Notes under the pieces: generated by a model
What the model was told of the DNA's origin: nothing
Databases searched by the model: none
What the model saw: the letters and a program-made list of their open reading frames with translations, nothing else
Part shown: piece after piece, positions 1 to 8,061 of the stretch
How positions within the stretch are numbered: the first letter of the stretch is position 1
Layout of the letters: every line of letters begins with the position of its first letter
Made by a program: the position numbers and the translations under genes
Source: Ulvibacterium marinum
GTDB lineage: Bacteria; Bacteroidota; Bacteroidia; Flavobacteriales; Flavobacteriaceae
DNA: 64,000 nucleotides
Reading direction: 5' to 3'
NCBI RefSeq assembly: GCF_003626755.1
Contig: NZ_RBCJ01000002.1
Coordinates: forward strand, 992,001 to 1,056,000

Positions 1-50
1 ATTTCACGGGACAAAGATAAATCCCATTTCGTGGTTGTTTTCCAAGACTT

Positions 51-95
51 TGTTAAAAATATCCAATTTTAGTTAACATGTCCTAAAAATTGGAT
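51..95 (-). terminator. Intrinsic terminator after mltG
   Basis: On the minus strand a stem of about 12 bp (arms 83-95 and 61-72, one bulged base, loop about 10 nt) is followed by a T-rich run at 60-51. It begins 8 nt past the mltG stop codon, so it probably ends the dapF-GNAT-mltG operon. Positions 1-50 hold no recognisable feature. Confidence 0.6.
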
Positions 96-102
96 TAGTG
101 GC

Positions 103-1146
103 CTATCGGGTAATTTTTTGCGCATTGATCCAGCGGATATATTGCACCTTATTTCGGTTGTGTTGCGCCAAAGTCTCGGCAAATTTATGATAGCCAAAAT
201 TCTCTATGTTCGCCACAAAATAATAGTAGTCGTGTTTTTCCGGATTTAAGACCGCGTTAATAGCGGAGATATCCGGCATGGTTATGGGTCCTGGAGGTAA
301 ACCCGCATATTTGTAGGTATTATATGGGGAATCTAGCTCCAAATCCTTATACAATACACGTTTAATCACCATATCAAAGTCTCCGGCGTGCTTCTTCATA
401 GCAAAGATTACCGTGGGATCAGCTTGCAAGCGCATATTCTTGCGCAGTCTGTTCAAGTATAATCCCGCTACCTTGGGCCTTTCATCAATTTTAGCGGACT
501 CCTTGTGCACAATGGAGGCCAAGGTTACCACTTCCTTTGGAGTAAGCCCTAATTCCTTGGCCCTTTCCAAACGTTCTTCATTCCAAAAGCGATTATATTC
601 CTTTAACATCCGTTCACGAAATTCCACTGCGGAAGTATTCCAAAAGAACTCATAGCTATTGGGGATATACATGCTTAGGCTAGAGTCTTCATTGAATTTA
701 TTGGACTTTAAAAATTCGTTATCTCGAAAAGCACGCGCCAAAGAGACACTGTCCGCTTCAATTTGGGAAGCTACCCTACCTGCCAAATCTTCCAAAGTTT
801 CTTGATTATTAAAGGAAACCTTTACAGGCATATTGGCACTGCGGAGGGAGTTTATGATTTCATTGTTGTTCATTCCTTTTTTAATGGCATATTTTCCTCC
901 TTTAACATTAGCGGCATACCCCTTTCTTTTGGCAATCTGTTTAAAAGATCTCAAGTCTTTTAATAAAGGGGCTAAAGCCTCCTGTACTTCTTCAAAGGAG
1001 GCATCGGATTTTATGTATACAAAGGCTTCTTCATTGACAAAAGAGGTGTTTGGGGAGAAAATAGCGTTATATACCTTATAGGCGAATATTCCTCCTACAA
1101 CGAGGCCGATCAATGCGATAGCCAATAAAATCTTTTTGATGTACAT
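103..1146 (-). CDS. mltG: Endolytic murein transglycosylase MltG (YceG-like)
   Basis: The 347-residue protein cleaves within nascent peptidoglycan glycan strands and acts as a terminator of glycan polymerisation at the inner membrane. Residues 5-25 form an N-terminal membrane anchor, and the rest is the periplasmic YceG domain. The segment LASIVHKES places the family catalytic glutamate at Glu216. The downstream DPTV and GLPPGPI blocks are also typical, and the length matches the family. The start codon overlaps the stop of the upstream GNAT gene by one base (TAATG arrangement), so translation is probably coupled. It is the last gene of the dapF-GNAT-mltG operon, which joins a peptidoglycan precursor enzyme (DapF) with a peptidoglycan-processing enzyme. 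Confidence 0.93.
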   Translation of the reverse strand: MYIKKILLAIALIGLVVGGIFAYKVYNAIFSPNTSFVNEEAFVYIKSDASFEEVQEALAPLLKDLRSFKQIAKRKGYAANVKGGKYAIKKGMNNNEIINSLRSANMPVKVSFNNQETLEDLAGRVASQIEADSVSLARAFRDNEFLKSNKFNEDSSLSMYIPNSYEFFWNTSAVEFRERMLKEYNRFWNEERLERAKELGLTPKEVVTLASIVHKESAKIDERPKVAGLYLNRLRKNMRLQADPTVIFAMKKHAGDFDMVIKRVLYKDLELDSPYNTYKYAGLPPGPITMPDISAINAVLNPEKHDYYYFVANIENFGYHKFAETLAQHNRNKVQYIRWINAQKITR

Positions 1147-1667
1147 TATGTATTTATCTTTTGAAGCAAAATTTCATCCGTGTAGCGCCCATTAAAAAAA
1201 ATCCAGTCTTTCTTTACTCCTACCTTTTCAAACCTCATTTTCTCAAAAAGATACAAACTCTTTTCATTATCAGGGGTTACATTGGCATACAACTGTCTTA
1301 CATCCAAGACGGAAAATGCATAGTCACATAATAGCTCCAGGGTTTGACCACCCAAACCTTTGTCCCGCTCTCCTTCTACGAGAATAATCCCAATACCGGC
1401 TCTTCTATTCTTAGGATCAAAATCAAACAAATCCACTAACCCTATAACCCTATCCTCTGTATTGCATATACATAAGCGCAATTGCCTTACATCGTAGATA
1501 TCGCGATGGGCGTTTTCCAAATACTGTTTTAAAACATGTTTGGAATATGGAGTTGTGGTTCCGCTGATTTCCCAAACCTCGGGATTATTTTCCAATTGGT
1601 ACAAAAAATCCAAATCTTCTGGTTCCAAAGCTCGTAAATAGATATGTTTTCCCTTGAGGTTTAACAT
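1146..1667 (-). CDS. GNAT family N-acetyltransferase (RimJ-like)
   Basis: This 173-residue protein is a single GNAT domain. The N-terminus (KHIYLRALEPEDLDFLYQLE) resembles the RimJ/RimL or SpeG group, and the acetyl-CoA pyrophosphate loop is seen as RDKGLGG near residues 116-122. A conserved LYLFEKMRFEKVG end follows. The acceptor substrate cannot be deduced. The gene overlaps the end of dapF by 7 nt and mltG by 1 nt, so it is translated within that operon. A link to cell-wall metabolism is only suggested by position. Confidence 0.85.
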   Translation of the reverse strand: MLNLKGKHIYLRALEPEDLDFLYQLENNPEVWEISGTTTPYSKHVLKQYLENAHRDIYDVRQLRLCICNTEDRVIGLVDLFDFDPKNRRAGIGIILVEGERDKGLGGQTLELLCDYAFSVLDVRQLYANVTPDNEKSLYLFEKMRFEKVGVKKDWIFFNGRYTDEILLQKINT

Positions 1668-2437
1668 TCTATTTCCCCTTTAAAGACTTGTTTGGCAGGG
1701 CCAATAAGATAAACATCCGTGTACTTCCCGTCATTTACGTCAAAGGTCACCTTAAGTTCTCCTCCCTGAGTCTGTATGCTTGCCTCATTGTGCTGTAATC
1801 TTCCCGTGCTGTGCAAGGCCAGAGCTACAGCGGTAACTCCGGTACCACAGGATAGTGTCTCATCCTCAACCCCCCTTTCATAAGTCCTTACGGCAAATGA
1901 GCCGTTCTCTGTGGGTTCCACAAAATTGATATTGCTTCCAGGCTTACCATAAATACCATAGCGCAATCGGGCCCCTTCCTTGTACACCTGAAAATCGGAC
2001 AAACCCTGAACCCATTGTACGTGGTGGGGAGATCCCGTATCCAAGAAAATAGCATTTGGCTTCTCCCTTATGTCCGATACATCCTGCATCTTCAGGCTTA
2101 CGACATTCCCCTTAATACTTGCTGTATGAATACCATCTGCCGCTGTAAAACGCATTTCATCATCGATCAGGCCCAAATGTTTCGCAAAGGTTACAAAACA
2201 CCTTCCACCGTTACCACATAGACTACCCTCGTTTCCATCGGCATTGTAGTACACCATTCCAAAACCGGAATCTTGATCTCCTTCCAGCAAAATAAGTCCG
2301 TCCGCGCCAATCCCAAATCTTCTATCACATAAGGAAGAAACCAAATTGGAATCCTTTTTAGGGAAAGTTTTCTGCCGATTATCAATCATCACAAAATCGT
2401 TCCCAGTTCCCTGATATTTGTAAAAAGTAAGTTTCAT
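1661..2437 (-). CDS. dapF: Diaminopimelate epimerase
   Basis: DapF converts LL- to meso-diaminopimelate in the cytoplasm, the last epimerisation before use in lysine synthesis and peptidoglycan. The 258-residue length is usual. Both active-site cysteines are present: Cys74 in EGSLCGNGGR and Cys197 in ETLSCGTG. The GNDFVMIDN start motif and the GSPHHV and ERG blocks are also seen. It is the first gene of the dapF-GNAT-mltG operon and is divergent from the HtrA-type protease gene. A Bacteroidota -7 box lies 17 nt upstream of the start. Confidence 0.96.
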   Translation of the reverse strand: MKLTFYKYQGTGNDFVMIDNRQKTFPKKDSNLVSSLCDRRFGIGADGLILLEGDQDSGFGMVYYNADGNEGSLCGNGGRCFVTFAKHLGLIDDEMRFTAADGIHTASIKGNVVSLKMQDVSDIREKPNAIFLDTGSPHHVQWVQGLSDFQVYKEGARLRYGIYGKPGSNINFVEPTENGSFAVRTYERGVEDETLSCGTGVTAVALALHSTGRLQHNEASIQTQGGELKVTFDVNDGKYTDVYLIGPAKQVFKGEIEC

Positions 2438-2453
2438 ATCACTATTTGCAGTA

Positions 2454-2461
2454 CAAAGATA
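2454..2461 (-). promoter_or_regulatory. Candidate -7 box of dapF promoter
   Basis: The minus strand reads TATCTTTG, an exact match to the Bacteroidota consensus TAnnTTTG. I see no TTG at the expected -33 distance. It lies 16 nt from the dapF start codon, implying a very short leader. Confidence 0.5.
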
Positions 2462-2572
2462 GGACTTTATTTAAGCTAATTTTGGGAGTTAAAAAGTCGT
2501 TAAACGAATACCAATACATTTGGAATTCTGTTAATTTTATGCCGTATTTTAAAATTTTTAGAAAAATTACGT

Positions 2573-3973
2573 ATGAAAAAAATAGGAAGTTCTTTATTGG
2601 TCGCCATTTTTGCAGGGGTAATTACCCTAGGTGCCTATAAACTCTTTTTTGAAAAGACCAGCTACGCAGTGGTTTCAGAAAATAATGAAACACCAATTTT
2701 TGCTACTAGTACGAGCTATACACCAACATCTGCCAAAGGCTCCGGTATCAACGAAGTGGATTTTACAATTGCAGCAGAAAATACGGTAAATGCCGTGGTG
2801 CACGTAAAAAACCTGACCCTGAGCAGGGAACCCAGTAGCCTATTCGACTTTTTCTACGGGTCAGGAGGGAGTCAAAAAGCACAAGTAGGTTCCGGGTCCG
2901 GAGTTATTATTACTCCAGATGGCTACATCGTTACCAATAATCATGTGATTAAAAATGCAAGTCAATTACAGATAACGTTGAATAATAACACAACATATGA
3001 TGCGGAACTTATAGGTGCCGATCCCAATTCTGACATTGCCTTGCTAAAAATAGATGCGGACCGCTCCCTACCCTATTTGGCCTTTGGGGACTCCAATGAT
3101 ACTAAAATTGGGGAATGGGTTTTGGCCGTAGGCAACCCTTTTAACCTTACTTCCACCGTTACCGCCGGAATTGTAAGTGCAAAGGCGAGAGCTTTGGGAA
3201 AAGCCGACCAATCCTTTATTCAAACGGATGCAGCGGTAAACCCCGGGAATAGTGGTGGGGCATTGGTAAATACCAATGGAGACCTTATTGGCATAAATAC
3301 AGCAATAACCTCACAGACAGGTTCTTATGTAGGGTATTCCTTTGCGGTTCCCAGCAATATTGCCAAAAAAGTAGTTGAGGATATTATGGAATATGGCAAT
3401 GTTCAAAAAGGTCTGTTGGGGATTACCCCAATCCGCCTAAATACCCCTTACGCCGCTGAGAAAGGCATAAAAAATATCGATGGTGTTTATATTGATGGAA
3501 TTGAGAAAGGAATGGGGGCCGATGAAGCAGGTTTGCAGCGCGGGGATATCGTAAAACAAATCGATAATATTCAAGTACATAAATTACCCGATTTAACCGG
3601 ATACGTTTCTACCAAAAGACCTGGGGACAAGGTAGAGGTAATCGTTGATCGTGATGGGGAAACCCTACAAGTTGAGGTCTTACTCAAGGAAAGACAGACC
3701 TTGGTGGTTCCGGTTATGGGATTTGTAGTAAAAAACCTTACCGATCAAGATAAAAAACGGTTTAGGACAAAAAAAGGCGTAAAAATTGTCGGGGTCCCTG
3801 AAACCTACCGAGGATATGGATTGTACGGTAAGATATTACTTGCCGTGGATGGCGAGGAAATTAATGATATACAAGAAGCCCGAACCCTATTTGGAGGCAT
3901 TAGTAGATATGGTAAAACAAGTATTACCATGCTAAACGAGGATGGGGAAAGGGAACGCCTCATCTTTCAATAA
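2573..3973 (+). CDS. HtrA/DegQ-type periplasmic serine protease with two PDZ domains
   Basis: The 466-residue envelope protease and chaperone degrades misfolded exported proteins. It has an N-terminal hydrophobic export segment (residues 4-22), a trypsin-like domain and two PDZ-like regions (about 275-365 and 375-466). The catalytic triad is visible as His124 (TNNHVI), Asp154 (SDIALL) and Ser227 (GNSGGA). The length fits Bacteroidota Do/DegQ proteases. It is transcribed alone between divergent dapF and the GAPDH-like gene, with a strong terminator just after the stop. The ATG at 2573 is chosen because it starts directly with the Lys-rich signal sequence. No heat-shock promoter could be recognised with confidence. 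Confidence 0.93.
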   Translation: MKKIGSSLLVAIFAGVITLGAYKLFFEKTSYAVVSENNETPIFATSTSYTPTSAKGSGINEVDFTIAAENTVNAVVHVKNLTLSREPSSLFDFFYGSGGSQKAQVGSGSGVIITPDGYIVTNNHVIKNASQLQITLNNNTTYDAELIGADPNSDIALLKIDADRSLPYLAFGDSNDTKIGEWVLAVGNPFNLTSTVTAGIVSAKARALGKADQSFIQTDAAVNPGNSGGALVNTNGDLIGINTAITSQTGSYVGYSFAVPSNIAKKVVEDIMEYGNVQKGLLGITPIRLNTPYAAEKGIKNIDGVYIDGIEKGMGADEAGLQRGDIVKQIDNIQVHKLPDLTGYVSTKRPGDKVEVIVDRDGETLQVEVLLKERQTLVVPVMGFVVKNLTDQDKKRFRTKKGVKIVGVPETYRGYGLYGKILLAVDGEEINDIQEARTLFGGISRYGKTSITMLNEDGERERLIFQ

Positions 3974-3986
3974 AATAGCATCGATT

Positions 3987-4014
3987 AAAAAACGCCCTTT
4001 AAAGGGCGTTTTTT
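3987..4014 (+). terminator. Intrinsic terminator after htrA-type gene
   Basis: A perfect 28-nt palindrome has arms ACGCCCTTT and AAAGGGCGT and is flanked by six A and six T residues. It starts 14 nt after the protease stop codon. The symmetrical A and T tracts would allow function on both strands. Confidence 0.88.
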
Positions 4015-4051
4015 AATTGCATTTTCTACGCATTACAACCTTGAAAATCAG

Positions 4052-4059
4052 TATTTTTG
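4052..4059 (+). promoter_or_regulatory. Candidate -7 box upstream of the GAPDH-like gene
   Basis: TATTTTTG matches the TAnnTTTG consensus 19 nt before the ATG at 4079. No TTG lies at the usual -33 spacing. The box shows that the cysteine-less GAPDH copy still has a plausible promoter of its own behind the preceding terminator. Confidence 0.5.
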
Positions 4060-4078
4060 CAGGGTACATACATCAAAT

Positions 4079-5536
4079 ATGTTCAAAACTCCCCCAATGG
4101 AACATACGAAATCTTACGAAAAAGAATTGGCATTTCAAGCTGATAGAAGAAAGGCCACCACCGAGTTCATTAAGATAATAAGTGATTTGTGGTATGATAA
4201 GGCCATTGAGGTGGTTTTGTTCCAAAATCAAACTATCGATAAAAAAGTAAGTGACATCATTCACTTGCACGAGTATGCCGGTGAATTTGTACAAAAACCA
4301 ATTTCGATTTTTGATTCTTTAGAGATCCTAAGGGCCATAAATGATTTAAAATTACCCCCGTCCAAGTTGGATATAGGGAAACTTACTTATGAGTACCATT
4401 CGGACGAAAATAACTTCCAGGACGTAAAGTCTTTCGTTATAGACAAATTGAAGGGAGCAGGGAAAGGTAAGCGCCAGCAGCCTAAAAATGTTGTTCTCTA
4501 TGGTTTTGGAAGAATCGGAAGGCTACTGGTACGAGAGCTTATGGCAAAGACCGGAAAAGGTGACCAGTTGCAATTGAAAGCCATTGTTATAGGCGAAGAG
4601 CTAAATGCCGGGACATTGATGAAAAATGCCGATCTGCTATGTATGGATTCCGTATATGGAAGGTTTATGGGTACGGTGGACATTGATCCGGAAAATAATC
4701 TGCTGATAATAAATGGAACGCCGGTATATTTTATCCAAGCAGAAAAACCGGAAGATGTAGACTATACAAAATATGGGATCTCCAATGCTTTGCTCATAGA
4801 CAATACGGCTTCGTTCCGCTGCCAACGTGAACTCAGCAGACACTTGAAATCCAAAGGAGTGAATAGAGTTTTGCTCGCTGCCCCGGGTAAGGAAGTACCA
4901 AACATAGTATACGGGGTCAATCACCATGATTACGACCCGAATAATACCAACATGTATTCTGCAACTTCCAGCACCACAAACGCCATTACACCTATTCTTA
5001 AGGTTTTGGAGGACTCGTTAGGTATTAAAAAAGGGCATTTGGAATTCATCCATACCTGTACCGATGACAGCGATAATACACCAGAAAAGTATAATCGCAG
5101 AGGAATCGGGGCACGGCATATGGTCATTGCAGAAACGAGTGCAGAGTTAGCTGCGGCAAAGGTTCTACCCTCTTTAAAAGGTAAACTTACCTCTAATGCC
5201 ATACAGGTGCCGGCCCCAAATGGTTCCTTGGCCATTTTAAATCTAGAGGTAAAAAACAGGACTTCCTTGGACGGTATAAATACCATAGTAAAGAAATATG
5301 CACTCGAAGGCGATTTGGTAGAACAAATTAAATATTCCCTCAATAAACAAATGGTGTGCTCGGATATCGCAGAAACTTCAGCCCCTGCTGTTTACGACAG
5401 TAGTGCGACCATAGTTTCGGGAAATGGGAAGAACATCGTGTTGTATATCTGGTATGACAATGCGTATGGTTATACACACCAGATTATACGACTGGCCAAG
5501 TACATTGCCAAGGTAAAAAGGTATACCTATTACTAA
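4079..5536 (+). CDS. Long-form GAPDH family protein lacking the catalytic cysteine
   Basis: The 485-residue protein is of the long Bacteroidota glyceraldehyde-3-phosphate dehydrogenase type, with an extra N-terminal region of about 130 residues before the Rossmann motif GFGRIGRLL. The NAD fold and the C-terminal WYDNAYGYTHQ block are kept. The active-site block reads SATSSTTN where the family has SCTTN. Codon 4970-4972 is AGC, so the nucleophilic cysteine is Ser298. The partner histidine remains (His325 in FIHTCTDD). The phosphate-binding arginine before the VPxPN motif is Gln376, and the segment after His325 departs from the usual ETG-containing sequence. The reading frame is intact, so this is not simple decay. 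I infer a paralogue with altered or no dehydrogenase activity, possibly regulatory. An ATG at 4097 is an alternative start. The sequence shows the substitutions; their effect is inference. Confidence 0.85.
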   Translation: MFKTPPMEHTKSYEKELAFQADRRKATTEFIKIISDLWYDKAIEVVLFQNQTIDKKVSDIIHLHEYAGEFVQKPISIFDSLEILRAINDLKLPPSKLDIGKLTYEYHSDENNFQDVKSFVIDKLKGAGKGKRQQPKNVVLYGFGRIGRLLVRELMAKTGKGDQLQLKAIVIGEELNAGTLMKNADLLCMDSVYGRFMGTVDIDPENNLLIINGTPVYFIQAEKPEDVDYTKYGISNALLIDNTASFRCQRELSRHLKSKGVNRVLLAAPGKEVPNIVYGVNHHDYDPNNTNMYSATSSTTNAITPILKVLEDSLGIKKGHLEFIHTCTDDSDNTPEKYNRRGIGARHMVIAETSAELAAAKVLPSLKGKLTSNAIQVPAPNGSLAILNLEVKNRTSLDGINTIVKKYALEGDLVEQIKYSLNKQMVCSDIAETSAPAVYDSSATIVSGNGKNIVLYIWYDNAYGYTHQIIRLAKYIAKVKRYTYY

Positions 5537-5693
5537 TCAGGATTACACTAGAAGTGCAAACATCTTGATTGAGCTGGGGAAATTCTGTACAAACCCTACC
5601 TAATCATCAAATTTTTTTCTTAATTAATAATATTGGGTTACTTTAGTCCCACTCTAAATCATTAATTTAACATTACTTAAGAATTACTTAAAA

Positions 5694-6314
5694 ATGAAAA
5701 GTTTTAAGATACTGTTTACCATCATGGTCTTATTTGCATTTCACCTACAATTTGCACAGGATCAAGGCACTCAACCGGAATTGTCCTTGGACAAAGGTCC
5801 GATAGACAATCAATTCGAATTTATATATAAAAAATCAGGAAATTACCGTGCTGATGGCAAACGGTATGAAGTGGTTCGCGTTATCTCCTTGGACAAGCTC
5901 CGCAAAAATGTTCTAGATACCTTGGACTCCTACAACAAAAGGGCCAATGAACTTAGGGCCACAATCTCTGGACATGAGACGACCATAGCATCCTTGAACA
6001 AAAAATTGGATGAAACTACCAACAGCCTTACCACCGTTACGGGAGAAAAGGACAGCATGTCGTTTTTGGGAATTCAAGTTTCCAAGGGAACCTATAATTT
6101 CATCTTATGGACGGTCATACTCGGTCTTTTGCTTTTGCTGTTGTTGTTTATCTATAGATTCCGGAAAAGTAATATTCTGACCCAAGAGGCCAAACAAAAC
6201 CTTTCTGAATTGGAGACGGAGTACGAAGATCACAGAAGAAGGGCCTTGGAGCGCGAACAGAGGATTAGCAGGCAATTACAGGACGAAATCAACAAATACA
6301 AAAAATCCAAATAA
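5694..6314 (+). CDS. Membrane-anchored coiled-coil protein upstream of trmD
   Basis: I do not recognise a named domain in this 206-residue protein. It has a cleavable-looking signal peptide (residues 1-21, ending FAQ), a soluble part of about 65 residues, and a coiled coil at about 85-120 (heptad-like LNKKLDETTNSLTTV). A transmembrane helix follows near 140-160 (WTVILGLLLLLLLFIYRF), and then a strongly charged second coiled coil to the end. The layout suggests an envelope-spanning scaffold. It lies about 50 nt before the GNAT gene and upstream of trmD. Its position could lead to mislabelling as a tRNA methyltransferase, which its sequence does not support. Confidence 0.8.
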   Translation: MKSFKILFTIMVLFAFHLQFAQDQGTQPELSLDKGPIDNQFEFIYKKSGNYRADGKRYEVVRVISLDKLRKNVLDTLDSYNKRANELRATISGHETTIASLNKKLDETTNSLTTVTGEKDSMSFLGIQVSKGTYNFILWTVILGLLLLLLLFIYRFRKSNILTQEAKQNLSELETEYEDHRRRALEREQRISRQLQDEINKYKKSK

Positions 6315-6366
6315 GGCACTACTTTGGTATTTTCAATGCCCGGTCGGGGCTTATTCGAAAAATTAA

Positions 6367-6810
6367 ATGCTTTCCATAGTTAAGGCCGATAAGACCCATA
6401 TACCCCTAATCGTTCCTTTATTCGATGGTTATCGGGTGTTTTATGGTAAGCAGTCCGACTTAACCGCTGCCCGGAAATTTCTAGAAGAGCGGTTCGATCG
6501 TAACGAATCGGTACTATTTCTTGCATTGTATCAGGAAAAACCTGTTGGCTTCACCCAATTGTATACTACATTTTCCTCTGCTTCCCTACAGCCCGTTTTT
6601 ATTCTCAACGATCTGTTTGTAAGCAAGTCGTTTAGAAAGATGGGAATCGGTGAGGCCCTTTTGCAAAGGGCAAAAGAGCACTGTTTGAAATTGGGTTATA
6701 AAGGGCTGGCCTTGGAAACGGAAACGGACAATCCCGCTCAAAAGTTATACGAACGATTGGGCTGGACAAAGGATTCGCGTTGGTTTCATTACTTTTGGAC
6801 TCCGGAATAG
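6367..6810 (+). CDS. GNAT family N-acetyltransferase
   Basis: This is a compact 147-residue single-domain GNAT. The acetyl-CoA-binding signature is RKMGIGEALL in the middle of the protein, preceded by the beta-strand FILNDLFVSKSFR and followed by LALETETDNPAQKLYERLGW, where the final LYERLGW is the common GNAT motif B. The substrate is unknown. It stands 20 nt before trmD on the same strand, so the two are probably cotranscribed. Confidence 0.87.
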   Translation: MLSIVKADKTHIPLIVPLFDGYRVFYGKQSDLTAARKFLEERFDRNESVLFLALYQEKPVGFTQLYTTFSSASLQPVFILNDLFVSKSFRKMGIGEALLQRAKEHCLKLGYKGLALETETDNPAQKLYERLGWTKDSRWFHYFWTPE

Positions 6811-6830
6811 ATCCATAAAATTAATTCCCA

Positions 6831-7505
6831 ATGCGTATCGATATCATTACCGTCCTACCAGAACTACTTCGTAGTCCTTTTGAGGCCTCCATCTTAAAAA
6901 GGGCCATAGAGAAAGGACTGGTAGAGGTGCATTTTCATAATCTAAGGGACTACACGGACCATAGTTACAACCAAGTGGATGACTACCAATTTGGTGGAGG
7001 TGCGGGAATGGTACTCATGATCGAACCTATAGACCGATGTATCTCTGCCCTTAAGTCGGGTCGCGAATATGATGAGGTCATCTACATGACGCCCGATGGT
7101 AAAACATTGAATCAAAAAATGGCCAACGGACTATCCCTACTAAAGAATGTTATCGTGCTATGTGGTCACTATAAGGGAGTTGATCAAAGGGTAAGGGATA
7201 CCATGATCACCAAGGAGATTTCCATAGGAGATTATGTATTATCCGGTGGTGAGTTGGGAGCCGCTGTTCTATGTGATGCCATCATCCGATTGATTCCCGG
7301 TGTACTCAACAACGAAACTTCGGCCCTGACGGATACCTTTCAGGACAATCTTCTAGCTCCACCGGTGTATACCAGACCATCCGACTATAAAGGGATGAAG
7401 GTCCCTGAAGTTCTCTTAAGTGGTAACTTTCCAAAAATTGAGCGTTGGCGGGAAGAAGAGGCCTTAAAGAGAACGGAAAATCTTAGACCGGACCTCTTGG
7501 AATAG
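6831..7505 (+). CDS. trmD: tRNA (guanine-37-N1)-methyltransferase TrmD
   Basis: TrmD places the m1G37 methyl group next to the anticodon of a subset of tRNAs using S-adenosylmethionine, preventing +1 frameshifts. The 224-residue length is normal. The trefoil-knot SAM site is seen as [13 protein letters not shown] and the [14 protein letters not shown] block, and the conserved FGGGAGMV segment lies near residue 55. As in many bacteria it sits beside rplS, here separated by about 150 bp that contain a separate promoter for rplS. Confidence 0.97.
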   Translation: MRIDIITVLPELLRSPFEASILKRAIEKGLVEVHFHNLRDYTDHSYNQVDDYQFGGGAGMVLMIEPIDRCISALKSGREYDEVIYMTPDGKTLNQKMANGLSLLKNVIVLCGHYKGVDQRVRDTMITKEISIGDYVLSGGELGAAVLCDAIIRLIPGVLNNETSALTDTFQDNLLAPPVYTRPSDYKGMKVPEVLLSGNFPKIERWREEEALKRTENLRPDLLE

Positions 7506-7551
7506 TATAGCATTAGGTTGCGGACCCCTATTAAAATTTATAAGGAATAGC

Positions 7552-7581
7552 TTGTAGTTTCTAATTTATAAACTATTTTTG
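7552..7581 (+). promoter_or_regulatory. Consensus Bacteroidota promoter of rplS
   Basis: TTG at 7552-7554 is followed by exactly 19 bp and then TATTTTTG at 7574-7581. This matches the TTG-N19-TAnnTTTG consensus completely. It would give a leader of roughly 65 nt before the rplS ATG at 7653. Confidence 0.8.
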
Positions 7582-7652
7582 CACACTGTTAAATTAACCT
7601 CTGACGAAAATCGTGAATGTTGATTTAAAAATTACAATAAAGATAAGAGACC

Positions 7653-8003
7653 ATGGAATCACTATTAAAATTTGTTGAAAACGAGTTTGTTCCTAAAAAT
7701 GAATTTCCGGAATTTTCCGCAGGAGATACCATTACGGTGTACTATGAAATAAAAGAAGGTGAAAAGACACGTACCCAGTTTTTTAGGGGAGTTGTAATAC
7801 AGCGAAGAGGTTCTGGTACAACAGAGACCTTTACCATTCGCAAAATGTCCGGTACAGTCGGTGTAGAGCGAATATTTCCAATTCACATGCCCGCCCTACA
7901 AAAGATTGAAATAAACAAAAAAGGCAAGGTACGCCGAGCACGAATCTTTTATTTCAGAGGCCTAACCGGTAAAAAAGCAAGGATAAAGGAAGTTCGGTCA
8001 TAG
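7653..8003 (+). CDS. rplS: 50S ribosomal protein L19
   Basis: The 116-residue ribosomal protein lies at the 30S-50S interface. Family blocks are present: PEFSAGDTITVYYEIKEGEK, FRGVVIQRRGSG, VERIFPIHMP and KVRRARIFYFRGLTGKKARI. It has its own consensus promoter and terminator, so it can be expressed apart from trmD. Confidence 0.98.
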   Translation: MESLLKFVENEFVPKNEFPEFSAGDTITVYYEIKEGEKTRTQFFRGVVIQRRGSGTTETFTIRKMSGTVGVERIFPIHMPALQKIEINKKGKVRRARIFYFRGLTGKKARIKEVRS

Positions 8004-8029
8004 AATTTTTGAGAAATTATAAAATAAAG

Positions 8030-8061
8030 CCCTATCCATGTATGAATGGATAGGGTTTTTT
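8030..8061 (+). terminator. Intrinsic terminator of rplS
   Basis: A perfect 10-bp stem (CCCTATCCAT at 8030-8039 with ATGGATAGGG at 8046-8055) has a 6-nt loop and six T residues follow. It lies 26 nt past the rplS stop. Confidence 0.92.

Noticed and set aside
4930-5343. A 137-codon open frame on the minus strand inside the GAPDH-like gene
   Set aside because: It is antisense to a conserved reading frame, with low-complexity hydrophobic sequence and no family match.
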